Source of the DNA: Enoplolaimus lenunculus
Taxonomy: Eukaryota; Nematoda; Enoplea; Enoplida; Thoracostomopsidae
DNA length: 64,000 bases
NCBI GenBank assembly: GCA_030248215.1
Contig: JASANG010001056.1
Location: 62,001 to 126,000 of the forward strand
Direction of reading: 5' to 3'
Made by a program: the position numbers and the translations under genes. This document shows, in pieces, positions 46,501-57,078 of this stretch. Below the pieces are notes generated by a model. It saw nothing but the letters and a program-made list of their open reading frames with translations, was not told the origin of the DNA and searched no databases. Position 1 is the first letter of the stretch. Each line of letters begins with the position of its first letter.

Positions 46501-48526
46501 CGGAAGGGTCGCATACCAATCCAAAATTAAGACAGTTACTATGCTGAGGCTCAAACAATAACGCAAAGTGCAAATTTACATAAATACTCTAACGCCGAAT
46601 GGCATGGTTTCATCATTAACATCGCAAGCAACATGATTATTCAGCCTTTCCAACGAGTGAAACCGCTCGTGTCGCATCAGTAAAGCTAAGGTTAACAATC
46701 ACAGCGACAAGTTACACTTTAAGTTCAGTAGAACATTAATACTCACCGGGTTCCACCTCCGTCTAAGGATAACAAATTAACAGCCCGTCTTTTAACTGGT
46801 GAAGCATGTCCTATTAGTGCTAAACATCGATAAATCTTTTCTTTCAATCCATGATCACGAGATGCTGCTTCCAACCGCATCAGGTATGGTATAATTCCTT
46901 CCTAAATTAGCAAAATAAAACACAATAGCTCGTTAAGGTACTCCATAACTGAGCAAGGAAAAGACCACTATTATGGGGTAAAAGCAAACACGCGCAGCAC
47001 AATTTAAAAAACAAAATTATTTATGTGTTAAAACATGATAATAAGACGTGGGCCCATATGAACAAAATTTAATTTTAACAATATCGGAGACTAGGCAAAT
47101 TCCTATTTTACAATCGCATTTGACCCTGACTGTGTTAGTGATATTTCTAAACGCAATTGCAAACTCGTTTACCCGAAATTAGAAGATCACAACTATCCGG
47201 TTACCGTTGCAAGCACGATTATACTACCAGCTATAGTCGAAACTGGAAATTGCGTTTGCCTTCCGTTAACAAGCAATTGCGAAGAGCATCACATTTGAAA
47301 CGCGATGTGGATTACATTTAATGATGACTATTGTTTTAAAATACTGTTGAAAACTACTTTTACCCTTCACTTATGGAAAACAATTAGTACACAGTAATCG
47401 CGCGCGATTGCGTCTACTGCGTCTGCGGTGGCGGTTTTAAAACAATGTTTGAATTTTGGAGGCGCAATTGCAATCGCAAATACCATCGCGGTCGTGGCCG
47501 CGCTTATAAGCGATTGCAAATTGATTGTAGGCCACCGGAGCTGTAGCCGCGCTTACGGTTACAGACATCGAATCTGTTCGGGTTCAGAAGTCAATCGTGA
47601 TTGCACTTAAATCTATCCGTGGTTGTAGTACTATCTCTTTCTGCAACCCAACTACTAACTTCAACGCATAGTCCGGCAGCAGCAGGATATTCTACTAAAT
47701 GCTGGCACAGCTGAGACATACGATGAAGTCTCGAAGCACCTGATTCGGCATTGTAAACCTTTTGAACAATTAAACTAGTTTGAGCATCAAGTTTACTTCC
47801 TAAAATATGCAAATAAACAGAAGACACCGTAGACCAATACTATCTGTCAGCCACTCCAGCCAAATTACTTAAACAAGAAATATAAAATTGCAAACAACTG
47901 CAGCACCGGTTCTTGTTTAATAACATCCATGTATACTAGGCAAATGGGAAAATATATTTTGCCTCTGACGATTAAATCATAAAATGAGCACTCACTTGTC
48001 ACAGCTTGTGGTTTTGGAACTACAACAGTATCGACTGGGGCTACGACTGCTGGTTTCTCTTCTAGCACAACATTTTCGGTCTGCTTACTACTTGGCGATG
48101 TGATAGCGTCAAGAATTGCTTTGATGGGAAATCTGAAATAAATTAAAAATAAAGACAGCTTCAGATACAAATTGCATTGGAATGCAGGAACATACGCATC
48201 GATATAATATTGCTTACATTTAATGGTAAACGTGGGTTATACTACTTGAAAAATTTGTCATAGATCCACTCAATTCAACTCTAAATATCAAAACGGTGTC
48301 ATATCCGTGATCGACTAAATACTGAGGATCCTTACCTATAACTACGTATATCTTGGGAATTCCACCCGGAACCAATGCCATTTTGTTCATCATATTCTGG
48401 TTTTGTTTTTCTCTTCGGACCGCTAGAGGGCAAATCAGAACTACAACTGCAGGATGGCAAATGAAGCAAAAGTTTTTTGAGATGTAGCGTTCTTAAACGC
48501 GAAACCATATAAGACTTTACCAGCAT
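43582..48526 (-). CDS. PNPLA8: Patatin-like calcium-independent phospholipase A2, iPLA2-gamma type
   Basis: Serine acyl hydrolase that cleaves fatty acids from membrane phospholipids; vertebrate iPLA2-gamma acts in mitochondria and peroxisomes. Ten coding exons: 48526-48336, 48132-47996, 47799-47660, 46901-46747, 46489-46325, 45588-45484, 45192-45135, 44874-44683, 44421-44199, 43847-43582 (stop TAG), 1632 nt, 543 residues, all in phase. The glycine-rich loop SLDGGGTR|GLVALDML, the nucleophile motif GVSTG and the DGG of the Ser-Asp dyad (DGGVLVNNP) are intact. The C-terminus (VHTILGDLLPRDTYYRFNP) follows iPLA2-gamma rather than iPLA2-beta; there are no ankyrin repeats. The N-terminus (VSRLRTLHLKKLLLHL) is basic and lacks acids, which fits mitochondrial import. 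Vertebrate PNPLA8 is longer at its N-terminus, so an upstream exon may be missing. Donor of 45588-45484 was chosen by phase and by alignment length. Confidence 0.93.
47100..47600. repeat. GC-rich, GCGATTGCAAT-rich stretch in phospholipase intron
   Basis: Words such as GCAATTGCAA, GCAATTGCAATCGCAAATA and AAGCGATTGCAAATTG recur in both orientations across about 500 bp of an otherwise AT-rich intron, with GTGGCCGCGCTTATAAGCG and AGCCGCGCTTACGGTTAC near the right end. It looks like a decayed palindromic element, but I cannot place its ends. Confidence 0.35.
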
Positions 48527-50539
48527 ATCAGCTTCTTATCCTAAAAACATTTCAAAATCCTTGTTACCAAATAGAAATTCCATTTTCAAATTTTACACTG
48601 GGTTAGGCAGATTCAACATCTTTTACGCTGTATATGCTAAAAACATTGCTTAAAACAAATCGAAAGACAAACTAAAATCTAAACTGGACTGTGTTTGATT
48701 GTGAAATCAAGACCGGAAATGCAATGCAACTTTGGCTGCCAGAGCGTTAAGGCAAGTTGCAAACGGATAACAAAATAATAAAAACAAATAGTGAAAATAA
48801 CTGAACGCACCTAGTTTTCAGTAAACGTTTAAAAGATGATTTATTTTTGCCAATTCAATTATTCAAGTACGCAAATATTTGCCAGAGTTGCTAAGCTATG
48901 ATAGAAAAAATGGATGCACCCAAAATTTTGTAACATTTGGAATAGTTTTTATTTCAAGTCGAAAATTTTTTATTGTAGTACTAAATAATGGTGCGCCCGA
49001 TATTTACACGGACTTTTACCAGAAACGGAAACTACACACAAAATACATTGTCTTGTATGTAAGAAATATTGTCTGAAATTTAAGACAATTGTCTTTATAA
49101 AGAATCCAGATATACATGTCTTCAATTCAAGACTTTTTTAAATTTTTCATAAATATTGGTGTAAAATTTTTCACACTTAAATCTCTTAAATTTAAGACTT
49201 TGTTTTATGAACGATTAAGAAAAAATATTTCTGAAATACAAGAAAAATATATCTGAAATATAAGACAAATATATCTGAAACATAAGACAAATATATATGT
49301 CTGAAATAAGACTTGTTTTGCTGATTTTTGAGACGTCTTAGAAAAAAGATTTGCCGGAGAAGTCGCCTTCAAACTTGGGAGTTAAGCTTAACCAACTTCC
49401 ATAAGTTTACACCTAAGATACGTACAAGACGTAAACTTAGGTTGGGGGGAGCCTGAGCTCAAACCCGAAATATCTATGAAATTCGATTATAAGAATATAA
49501 ACGGTATAAAAATCAGAAAAGAAAGTCTTGAATATAAAACAACCCTTTCGTGAAAGAAATTTGTCTTACAAATTATAAATAGTAATTTCTTGAAGATAAA
49601 ACACTCCTGTTTTAACCATTTCAGAGCTGTTTATATGGTTATTAATGCCTGAAATACAAGACATTTGTCTTGAAAATTTATGGAAGTACGAGTCTTGGAA
49701 CTTTAAGATAAATTTTGTATGTACTCTTTCAAAGCTTAGTTCAAATGTACTGCAAATCAATTTCATACCGCATTGTTTCTTCACTGAGTTAAGTGTGACA
49801 GTGTAAAGTGCGAAATCTTTGCACAATTTCTGCTCAATTAATGCAATGACGCATCCCCAATTTTCCATATTCTTATTAGTTTTTGCTAATGTGAAACGGA
49901 GTTACAAAAAAATTAAGGGTTCATGACTAACTACAAGCTTCTAAAACGTTGTATATCTTACAAAAATATACTCTAAACGTGATGAAATAATATCTAACTC
50001 ATATAAAGAAAGATAAATTAAATTTACTGACATTATATACAACATACACATGAAGTAACACGAACTATTGTGCGACTGGAACACAAAACCTTTGGAAACA
50101 ACGTTTCACAATATATTTCCCAAACACTCGTTAAATGAGGTAGACTTAAAACGACACAGCGTTTGTCCAATGCCTTCACAAAATGACGACCACTTCATTA
50201 AAAACCTTTGGCAGCAATATGGTAAATTTGAGGTTTTACATCTATATTTAATAAAAACCACTTATTGCAATATATTTCCTTAACACGTCGTTAAAAGAGG
50301 TAGACTTGAACGACACAGCGCTTGGCCAAAACCTGCACACGATGACGTCCATTTCATTGAAAACCTTTGGCAGCATATATGAGCAATCTGAGGTTTTCAA
50401 GCAGCATTCAATGCAATTGCATAGTGGCCAATGTTTGACAGAATGATAAGAAAACCACATCGGACTACTTTGTACTAAACATTCGATTTTTAAATTCAAT
50501 ATGAGCAAACTTAAACAACGAAAAGTACTATGGATACAA
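48527..50539. other. Spacer between phospholipase and SYF2 genes
   Basis: No exon was recognised. From about 49030 to 49690 the sequence is dominated by words such as TCTGAAATATAAGACAAATA and their partial complements (TTGTCTTGAAAATTTA, GAAATACAAGACATTTGTCT), suggesting a palindromic repeat. A two-copy tandem repeat follows at 50108-50405. The phospholipase promoter should lie in the left part. Confidence 0.5.
50108..50405. repeat. Two-copy 159-bp tandem repeat
   Basis: AATATATTTCC...AACAC...CGTTAAA.GAGGTAGACTT, AACGACACAGCG and AACCTTTGGCAGCA...GAGGTTTT appear twice in the same order, the first from 50108 and the second from about 50267. Lies just downstream of the SYF2 stop codon. Confidence 0.8.
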
Positions 50540-52472
50540 TTATATCGCTGTTCCTCTTTCGAGGTCTTCCTTAATATGTTTAGTGTATTTTCCAAAAAAT
50601 CGTTCAACTTTTTCATTAAATTTCTGGTTCCGGTCATTGATGTAAGTAATTTCAGCATCAGGATCTCGACCACGTCGACGATGATATTTCGCTCGTTTTT
50701 CAGTCTGTTTCGCCAAGTCTGCCACCAAACCATCGATAGCCTCCTTTGAATCTTTATGCTGGCCAACAATCAATGTATTTGCAGTTGGATAGAACGCCTC
50801 TGAACCAATTCGTTGTTTTTCACGCTGGTACTCTTCCACGTTTGGCTATAAATGTAAATAAAAATTAGCAACATCATGCGATTCCCAACCCAAACGGAAA
50901 TGTAACATTACGTTCTTCATTGTGACCAAAATTAAATGCAGCGCACTTTACATGTAAGTGATTTTTACAAACAATTCGAAGTTAATAATAACACTAGGGA
51001 TCACGAGGTATCGGGGGCGGTGATATGAAGAACCTAAAAGGAAAGGAGGGCATGCCCAATTTTTTGGGTCTTTTCGGTTACCTCCAGCCAGCGTTTGCCT
51101 AAAGATGGTTGGATGTTGAAATTTTTTTGCACATTTCAGCTTCTCGTAACATTCCAGGGTCATTCTACACACAAATTTGAATTTCTCAAAAATTTGATTT
51201 TTTAAGACACAGCAGGTTTTTTCCTTTTTTTCATAGGCATAAGTTTGCGAACCAATGGATTCCAAGCTGAAGACGCCACCATAAACGTTGCGTAGATAAC
51301 ATGCGCGAAGCGCAAACTTTCTTAACATTTTTCCAAAAAATGATCGAAACTTACAAATTAGGCAGAAAAAAGTTTCGTCGGCTGCGACAAATGAGGTGGC
51401 TACCCGTCACGCCCTTATCACCGCCCTTGTGCGGTACTGAAACATGCTGGTATGAATAAACTTAATGGTACGTCGTACAAAAGCACTGGACAAACAAATA
51501 CCACGCTATGCCGCATGGTACTTAGTCACTTATCACACTTAACGGGTAACAAAACACCTCTGTTGTAATTAACGTTACATAATATACGCAAAAGTTTACT
51601 TAAATAACATGGTCTGAAATGTTTGTTTTTAATAACGTAATTTCTGTACAACACGGAAATAATTTTACCGTAATCTGTTTCGTGAGTCGATCATACTGTC
51701 GAGCCGTAGCTTGCTCATAATCTGCAAATCCAGTGTCTGGATTTTTCTTCTTTTGTTTAGCTTGATATGATTTTTCTGCTTCGTCAGCCTGTGTTTCCAA
51801 CGATTTTACCCTGTCATAGTCTTCACCTCGCGCTTCGCACTCCGCGCGTTTCGTTTCCTCCTACAAACCCTTTGTTTTGCAACAAGACAGCTATGACAAA
51901 TCATCACTAAGCGCTAACAAAAAACAAATTCTAACACGCAAATTTTTCACTAACATGCTTCATATAAGAACAAAACAATTATGTTACGCGATGCGGATTC
52001 AGGGCGCATGGTTTGATTGACACTTGTTAACAAATATTAGACGGAAGAATGTTGTAGATTTAATATATAGGTTTCCGTCAATGCTATTTTAATAAAAGCC
52101 AAACTAATGGCTTTTTAAAGTAATCCTCCTGAGTACTCATCTTGGTTTCAGCAGTAAACACATGACATGGTGGCGCCAAGCTAACCCAACAAACTTTAGT
52201 TAATATGATTTGACACTGCCACACTGCTCCTTGTGATTTCGATGTTAAATTAAAGTGCAAACGAAACTAGAAATTTCTACCTGTAGTATCCAATCTGCTC
52301 TTCTTTTCCGCATTTCATGATTAGCAGGCAACTTTGACCTCCTATCTTCTTCAACAACTTCTTCGTGGTTTAATTTTCTTGCTTCATTGCGCCGCAAACT
52401 TAACTCCTTTAATTTTTCTAAACGTTCTTGTAACGAAGACGAGCTAGTTGAAGACTCAGCAACTTCTGTCAT
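50540..52472 (-). CDS. SYF2: Pre-mRNA-splicing factor SYF2
   Basis: Component of the Prp19/NTC-associated spliceosome in the nucleus. Three exons, all phase 0: 52472-52281, 51860-51669 and 50845-50540 (stop TAA), 690 nt, 229 residues, near the 243 of human SYF2. The start MTEVAESSTSSSSLQERLEK precedes the family's helical segment (RRNEARKLNHEEVVEEDRR), then RGEDYDRVKSLETQADEAE, then the conserved C-terminus PNVEEYQREKQ, YPTANTLIVG, KRAKYHRRR, ITYINDRNQKFNEKVERFFG and YTKHIKEDLERGTAI. Nothing is missing. It is transcribed away from the channel gene to its right. Confidence 0.97.
51040..51335 (-). repeat. Dispersed repeat related to 30.6-31.2 kb
   Basis: CCAGCGTTTGCCTAAAGATG and GTTGGATGTTGAAATTTTTT then GCACATTTCAGCTTCT resemble the AGCCGGTGTTTGCCTAAAAA block in the plexin intron. 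It sits in the second SYF2 intron, beside CGAAGCGCAAACTTTCTTAA words. Confidence 0.45.
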
Positions 52473-53996
52473 AATTTAAATAACCTTACACACAGTTAAT
52501 ATGTTTCACTTTATCAATCAATAATACACCTGTAATCGTTAAATACGTACTTATAGCCAGTAAGTGAAAGTACAGAGAGTAAAAAACAAATCACAAATTA
52601 AAACTTGACTGAACGAGGCAGTTCCAACTTACAAAGTTCAGATCACTGATAAGACACTTGACATAGTTTGTTACATAATCATCGTAGTGAAGGATATTAG
52701 GATGTGGCTGGAGTTGTGGCTTCGGCAAAAATTAATATCCGGGTTCAGTCAGGATTCTAATATTTATAGCTAAAAAGTTTAATAACTTTATATTAAACTG
52801 TTATTTCTAACTAAAAATGGACAATTTCACGGCAACTTTTGTTCAACAAAACAAAACACAGCAAAGCAAGAAATACAGTTACTACTAAGACCCTAGTATA
52901 ACCAAATTTATAACAAAGCAGTGCAAGTCTAAAATTTAGTTTCTATGAAAACATGTACATCTTCACTATCCACTATAGACCTCCGGTACCGGCCCCAGCC
53001 AAATGCTGGATTAAATCGCACGACGATTTGTAACAGATAAATATATACAACACAGAAATTGTCGCACCAAAGAAAAATATTTATTACACTAGCTCGTAAC
53101 AACGATAATAACAAACACGCGTCAAAAAAGCAATAATGAAACAACACCGAAGTGAACAAACCAAGATCCCTAGTAGCTAGCTAATCAAACAATTACGTAT
53201 TCAACAAATACAAATACAAGGTTAATCAACACAACTTATAATTAACACAAAATTGTCAAATTAGACCCCATTTACTCACAGTGGTAATAGCAACAATTTC
53301 TTATATATGTGCCGGTCCAGCATATATAATGTGCATCATGGTGCGACCGGATATCGGGTCTCCGGTACATACTTAACTTGCCGGTGTTTTTGTAAATACA
53401 AAAACTTCAAAAAATTGCACGTTCAACAGTTGTTTTTTTGCCAATTGTCATGGAACTGATTCGCTTATTTTTATTTCTCCGTCATACATGTGGTATTATT
53501 TGCCTGCACCACGTGGCTTGTATGATCTTCCACTGTGATGTTGGATTAATGCGTTTAACCCCTAGGCTCCATCCGGTATGGTAAAGTCTTAAAATAATTC
53601 GTTTTCTATCTCGATTCTAAAAGAATTTCGAAAGGGGTATATACACCCCTATGTTCCCCTTATTATAGGCACCGCCTTTGCGACTGCCTCATATTTGACT
53701 TATTTCTTATGCTAGAGACATAAGTGCATGTGCCCAAAGGGATTTACGATCAACTTCGAACGCACGATGGAAATATTTGTTTTTACATATCCCACAGTGT
53801 AGGTATATACCGACAAGTACCGCCAACGATGAAAGCAGTTGGAGAGGCGGCAGCATCTTGTCGCTATCGTTCTGATTGCTTAATTAAAAGCAGTTGATAT
53901 ACGTGTGGGTATACGCGGCTTGTGTATGTGCAGAGTGTATAATGTTAACACATTACATACTCGTGCACATATACCACCAGAGGAAATTATGATATC

Positions 53997-54069
53997 GGCC
54001 GCGTGGTGTAATGGGTAGCGCGCTTGACTCACGAGCGAGAGGTCCGAGGTTCGATTCCCGACGTGGCCA
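53997..54069 (+). tRNA. tRNA-like sequence, anticodon position CAC (Val), probably decayed
   Basis: A 73-base cloverleaf can be drawn: acceptor GGCCGCG pairs fully with CGTGGCC, the D stem GTGT/GCGC pairs, and the anticodon loop CTCACGA would present CAC. However the anticodon stem has an A-G mismatch and the T stem CGAGG/CCCGA fails at three of five pairs despite a good TTCGATT loop. It may be a pseudogene or a tRNA-derived SINE head rather than a working tRNA. Confidence 0.35.
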
Positions 54070-54432
54070 TATCTTTCGGAGAAATTTAGGAGAAAAAATC
54101 AAATATATTCGGAGTACTTCGGAGGAAGGGGTCGTCCCGACCGTGCAGTTCTGACAATACGCACGGATCCCACTTTGACTAACAAAGCCCTGCTTGCGTA
54201 ACTTTCTTGCTTACTGCAAACGATTTATTGAGAAGGTGAATTATCTATTGAGATATAACGAATTTACCAAAATTGCTATAGCAAATTCTGTGTTAATATA
54301 TTACCCTTCGAAATGTGTTCAGTTCACCAACTGACATGCAATCAAAAGTTTATAGATAACTAGCTACATAGTTAATGTGGAACTATATATACGGTTTGCA
54401 CAACACTTGTTTGAAGTTTTGCCAAAGTTAAA

Positions 54433-54503
54433 GACCACGCCGAAAATCGAACCTCGGCCCTGTTGCGCGCGAGCCAAGCATGCTACCGCTACACCAGGCG
54501 GTC
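54433..54503 (-). pseudogene. Degenerate tRNA-like sequence
   Basis: On the minus strand GACCGCCTGGTGTAGCGGTA, then GCATGCTTGGCTCGCGCGCA and GGCCGAGGTTCGATTTTCGG resemble tRNA boxes A and B. It shares CGAGGTTCGATT with the tRNA-like sequence 370 bp away, but the acceptor needs a bulge and the anticodon arm does not fold well. Confidence 0.35.
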
Positions 54504-55369
54504 GTTGCAACAACTTTATATACCGGTATATACTCAAATGTATTTACAATCTTTATGCTTTACATACACTTAACGTGTACATATACAGACAATTGCACTG
54601 TTCTTTCAAATTTACCTACTTGCGAGCACATCTGCAATGCATACAACAGGCACTGTAATGCAACCACTAGCGATCGTAATTTTTCAGTTTTATAATTGAC
54701 ACCAGTTACAAGATACTTAGATGCAAAACTTTGAAAATTCTGTATCATTACCTGCGAAATATTGCCACAGGCTACAAATTCACAAGCAAGGGACAGGGCA
54801 TGCGTCCCCAATCAATGGCTGGAGCGGAGCGGATGAAAATTTCTAATGTAAAGTGAGGTAAAGCTATGATCCCGCGGCCCGTCCAGTTATATTATTGAGC
54901 ATTACTGGACCATAAAAGGCTTTAAGATTACTTTCACTTTAAAGCTTCGGGACAGGTTTGATTCATTCTTATTGTTCGTGACTAGTTCTACACATGACTT
55001 ACTGATTTGGCGGTCTCCATAATAAATCCTCATTCACGCATGAGCTGTGCATGTGCACCCTGTCTCTGTGACCCTTTCAAGGGCTTTTTGTTATATTTTT
55101 CACAGAAAATGAAGTTTGTTTACAATTTTTTTAAAGTATAATTTGTAAACTGCGACCCAGCGATATGTTTTAAGTTTCACGCTTCAATAGCTGAAAATGG
55201 CTGCCCACAGGTTAGTCGCAAATATATACAATCAAACTTGCTTCGTAGCTTTATTCCAAGACATGAATTAAAAAATACAAACTTGGACCATATTCCTAAA
55301 AGCTTACTGTAGTTACCGGAATAAGAGGTGGGACTGATGTTTATTTCGCCGGGTACCCCCATCGGTATT

Positions 55370-55610
55370 ACTCGGTTACGGAGTGTTATTTATTTTAACC
55401 CGCCCTCCGCCACCCTTCCTTACTGATATATCCGGTATTTTCGAACACAACTTTATTTGGACGTGGAGTCACATATGCAATACAATTAGAAATAATTGGC
55501 ATTTATGCACTACGATTAGGGTTTAGGCACTCTATCTGCTTGCGGACTATTGAGATACGAACTCTTATTGATTGGTACTCAAAATGGGGACTCCCTAACT
55601 CTATTGCCGC
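55370..55610 (+). mobile_element. CTGTAGTGACCC-family remnant
   Basis: TTATTTATTTTAACCCGCC, GATTAGGGTTTAGGCACTCT, GAACTCTTATTGATTGGTAC and CTCAAAATGGGGACTCCCT occur in the family's internal segment at 61740-61850 (inverted) and 24800-24900. Neither terminal repeat is complete. Confidence 0.5.
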
Positions 55611-56704
55611 ATTGCGGAAAAATGGACCGCCCTATTAACGTTACAAGTGAGAGTATAAAAGAGAATATCATGAGTTTTTATTTCACTAAGATAATATAGG
55701 TCAGCGGGATCTTCTTTGCGACATATTGTGATAAAAGTGGTCAAAAAATATTGCCTAATAAAATTATTCATTACGGCAAAATCAGCTTCGAATTGAAGCA
55801 AACTGAAGCCTGTTTGCAGCAGAGTGAATGTCTCACTACAACTGCTTCGATATTTGTTCGACGGTGAAAACTAGATCGCGGAAAGCCTATTTTCAGTACA
55901 GCTATCTTGTTTTTAGATAGGGTTTCTTTGGTTGTGGGGTGGTCTAATATTTCTTGCTCTTAAAACCATATGAAATCAACCCTATGCCAAAAAGTTTATT
56001 TTATGGCAAAAAGATTAGACTTATTTGCAAATATTGTCGGAACTCTGGCACTATTGCGCTTATACAAATGTAGACAAAACCAGAACGTAAGACACTGGAT
56101 CAGTAAATGAATTCAATCGAGGGCAAGAAATTGGGCCCGAATAAAGAAAAGAAGTTTTCGTCTCTTTTCACGACTTATATTTTCAGAAATGATAACTTAA
56201 AAGTGGAACACGCATTTACACTGATACCTTTAAATAATATCGAATGGTACAATTATGTCAGATTCCATAGTGAAGACTATTGAGCAAAATACAAGCGAGA
56301 AAAAATTACCATTAAAACAACGAATCCACAAAACGGCTGTGAGATGGTTTTGGGTAAGTTGTGTTGTACCACGCCTAGTATAGTTAAGAGCCCTGCTACA
56401 ACCACCGTGTCTTTTAAGCATAAAACATGTTCGGTGTACTAAACGCACGATTAATGTACGCGTCATCGTGCTTTATCTGTGCCTCAAATGTGCCGGTCGG
56501 CTATAGTGCACAACCAGCGGGCCGGTGGTGATACGCCTTTGGAAAAAACAAAAAACATTTAATTTCAGGTTTATAACTTGCGAAGGTTCAACACACCATG
56601 TGTAGTTTTTTTTCAAACTCTACGAATTTTATATGCTAATTCAGGGTCGTACCAAGCTCGAATCCAGATATCGAGTAAAGCTCCCTACCTCAGGGAATAA
56701 ACTA

Positions 56705-57060
56705 CTCTCCAAAAACTTAAACTTAAATTATAGCTTAACTAAACTAGAATATTAGTTTAAGTAAAACTCAAATGGCTGGACGGACTAACTAAACTAGAAT
56801 TTTAAGTTTTACTTATTAAACTAACATTTGTTAAGCTTAACATGAATTGAAGTAAACTTATTTTTGGTTTAAGAAACAAATCTATCGCAGAAATTATGTG
56901 TATCTAAGAGTTCATTAAGCTTAGCGAAAACTAAAAATACGTAAAATTTTAACTTAGTTTAAGCGTAAACCTGCCTGTTAGGTTTGTTAATCTAGAAAGT
57001 TAGCTTAATACTGTTGGATTAGCTTAAGCTTAAATCAAGATAGTTTAAGCGTTTAGAGAG
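56705..57060. mobile_element. TA-flanked inverted-repeat element with CTCTCYAAAA ends, copy 1
   Basis: Starts CTCTCCAAAAACTTAAACTT and ends TTAAGCGTTTAGAGAG, with TA on each side (56703-56704, 57061-57062). The interior is full of AGTTTAAGTAAAACTTAAA-like words and shares ATGGCTGGACGGACTAACTA with copy 2 at 58556-58898. 356 bp, no coding capacity; the TA duplication and ends fit a mariner-type non-autonomous element. It abuts the first recognised channel exon. Confidence 0.8.
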
Positions 57061-57078
57061 TATAGCTTTTATTCTCCG

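Larger units (their letters stand above)
52473..57078. other. Spacer between SYF2 and channel genes (divergent)
   Basis: The two genes point away from each other, so promoters of both should lie here; any upstream channel exons are also expected here but were not identified. The stretch holds two tRNA-like sequences (53997-54069, 54433-54503), a CTGTAGTGACCC-family fragment (about 55480-55600) and a TA-flanked element at 56705-57060. No further coding exon is convincing. Confidence 0.5.
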
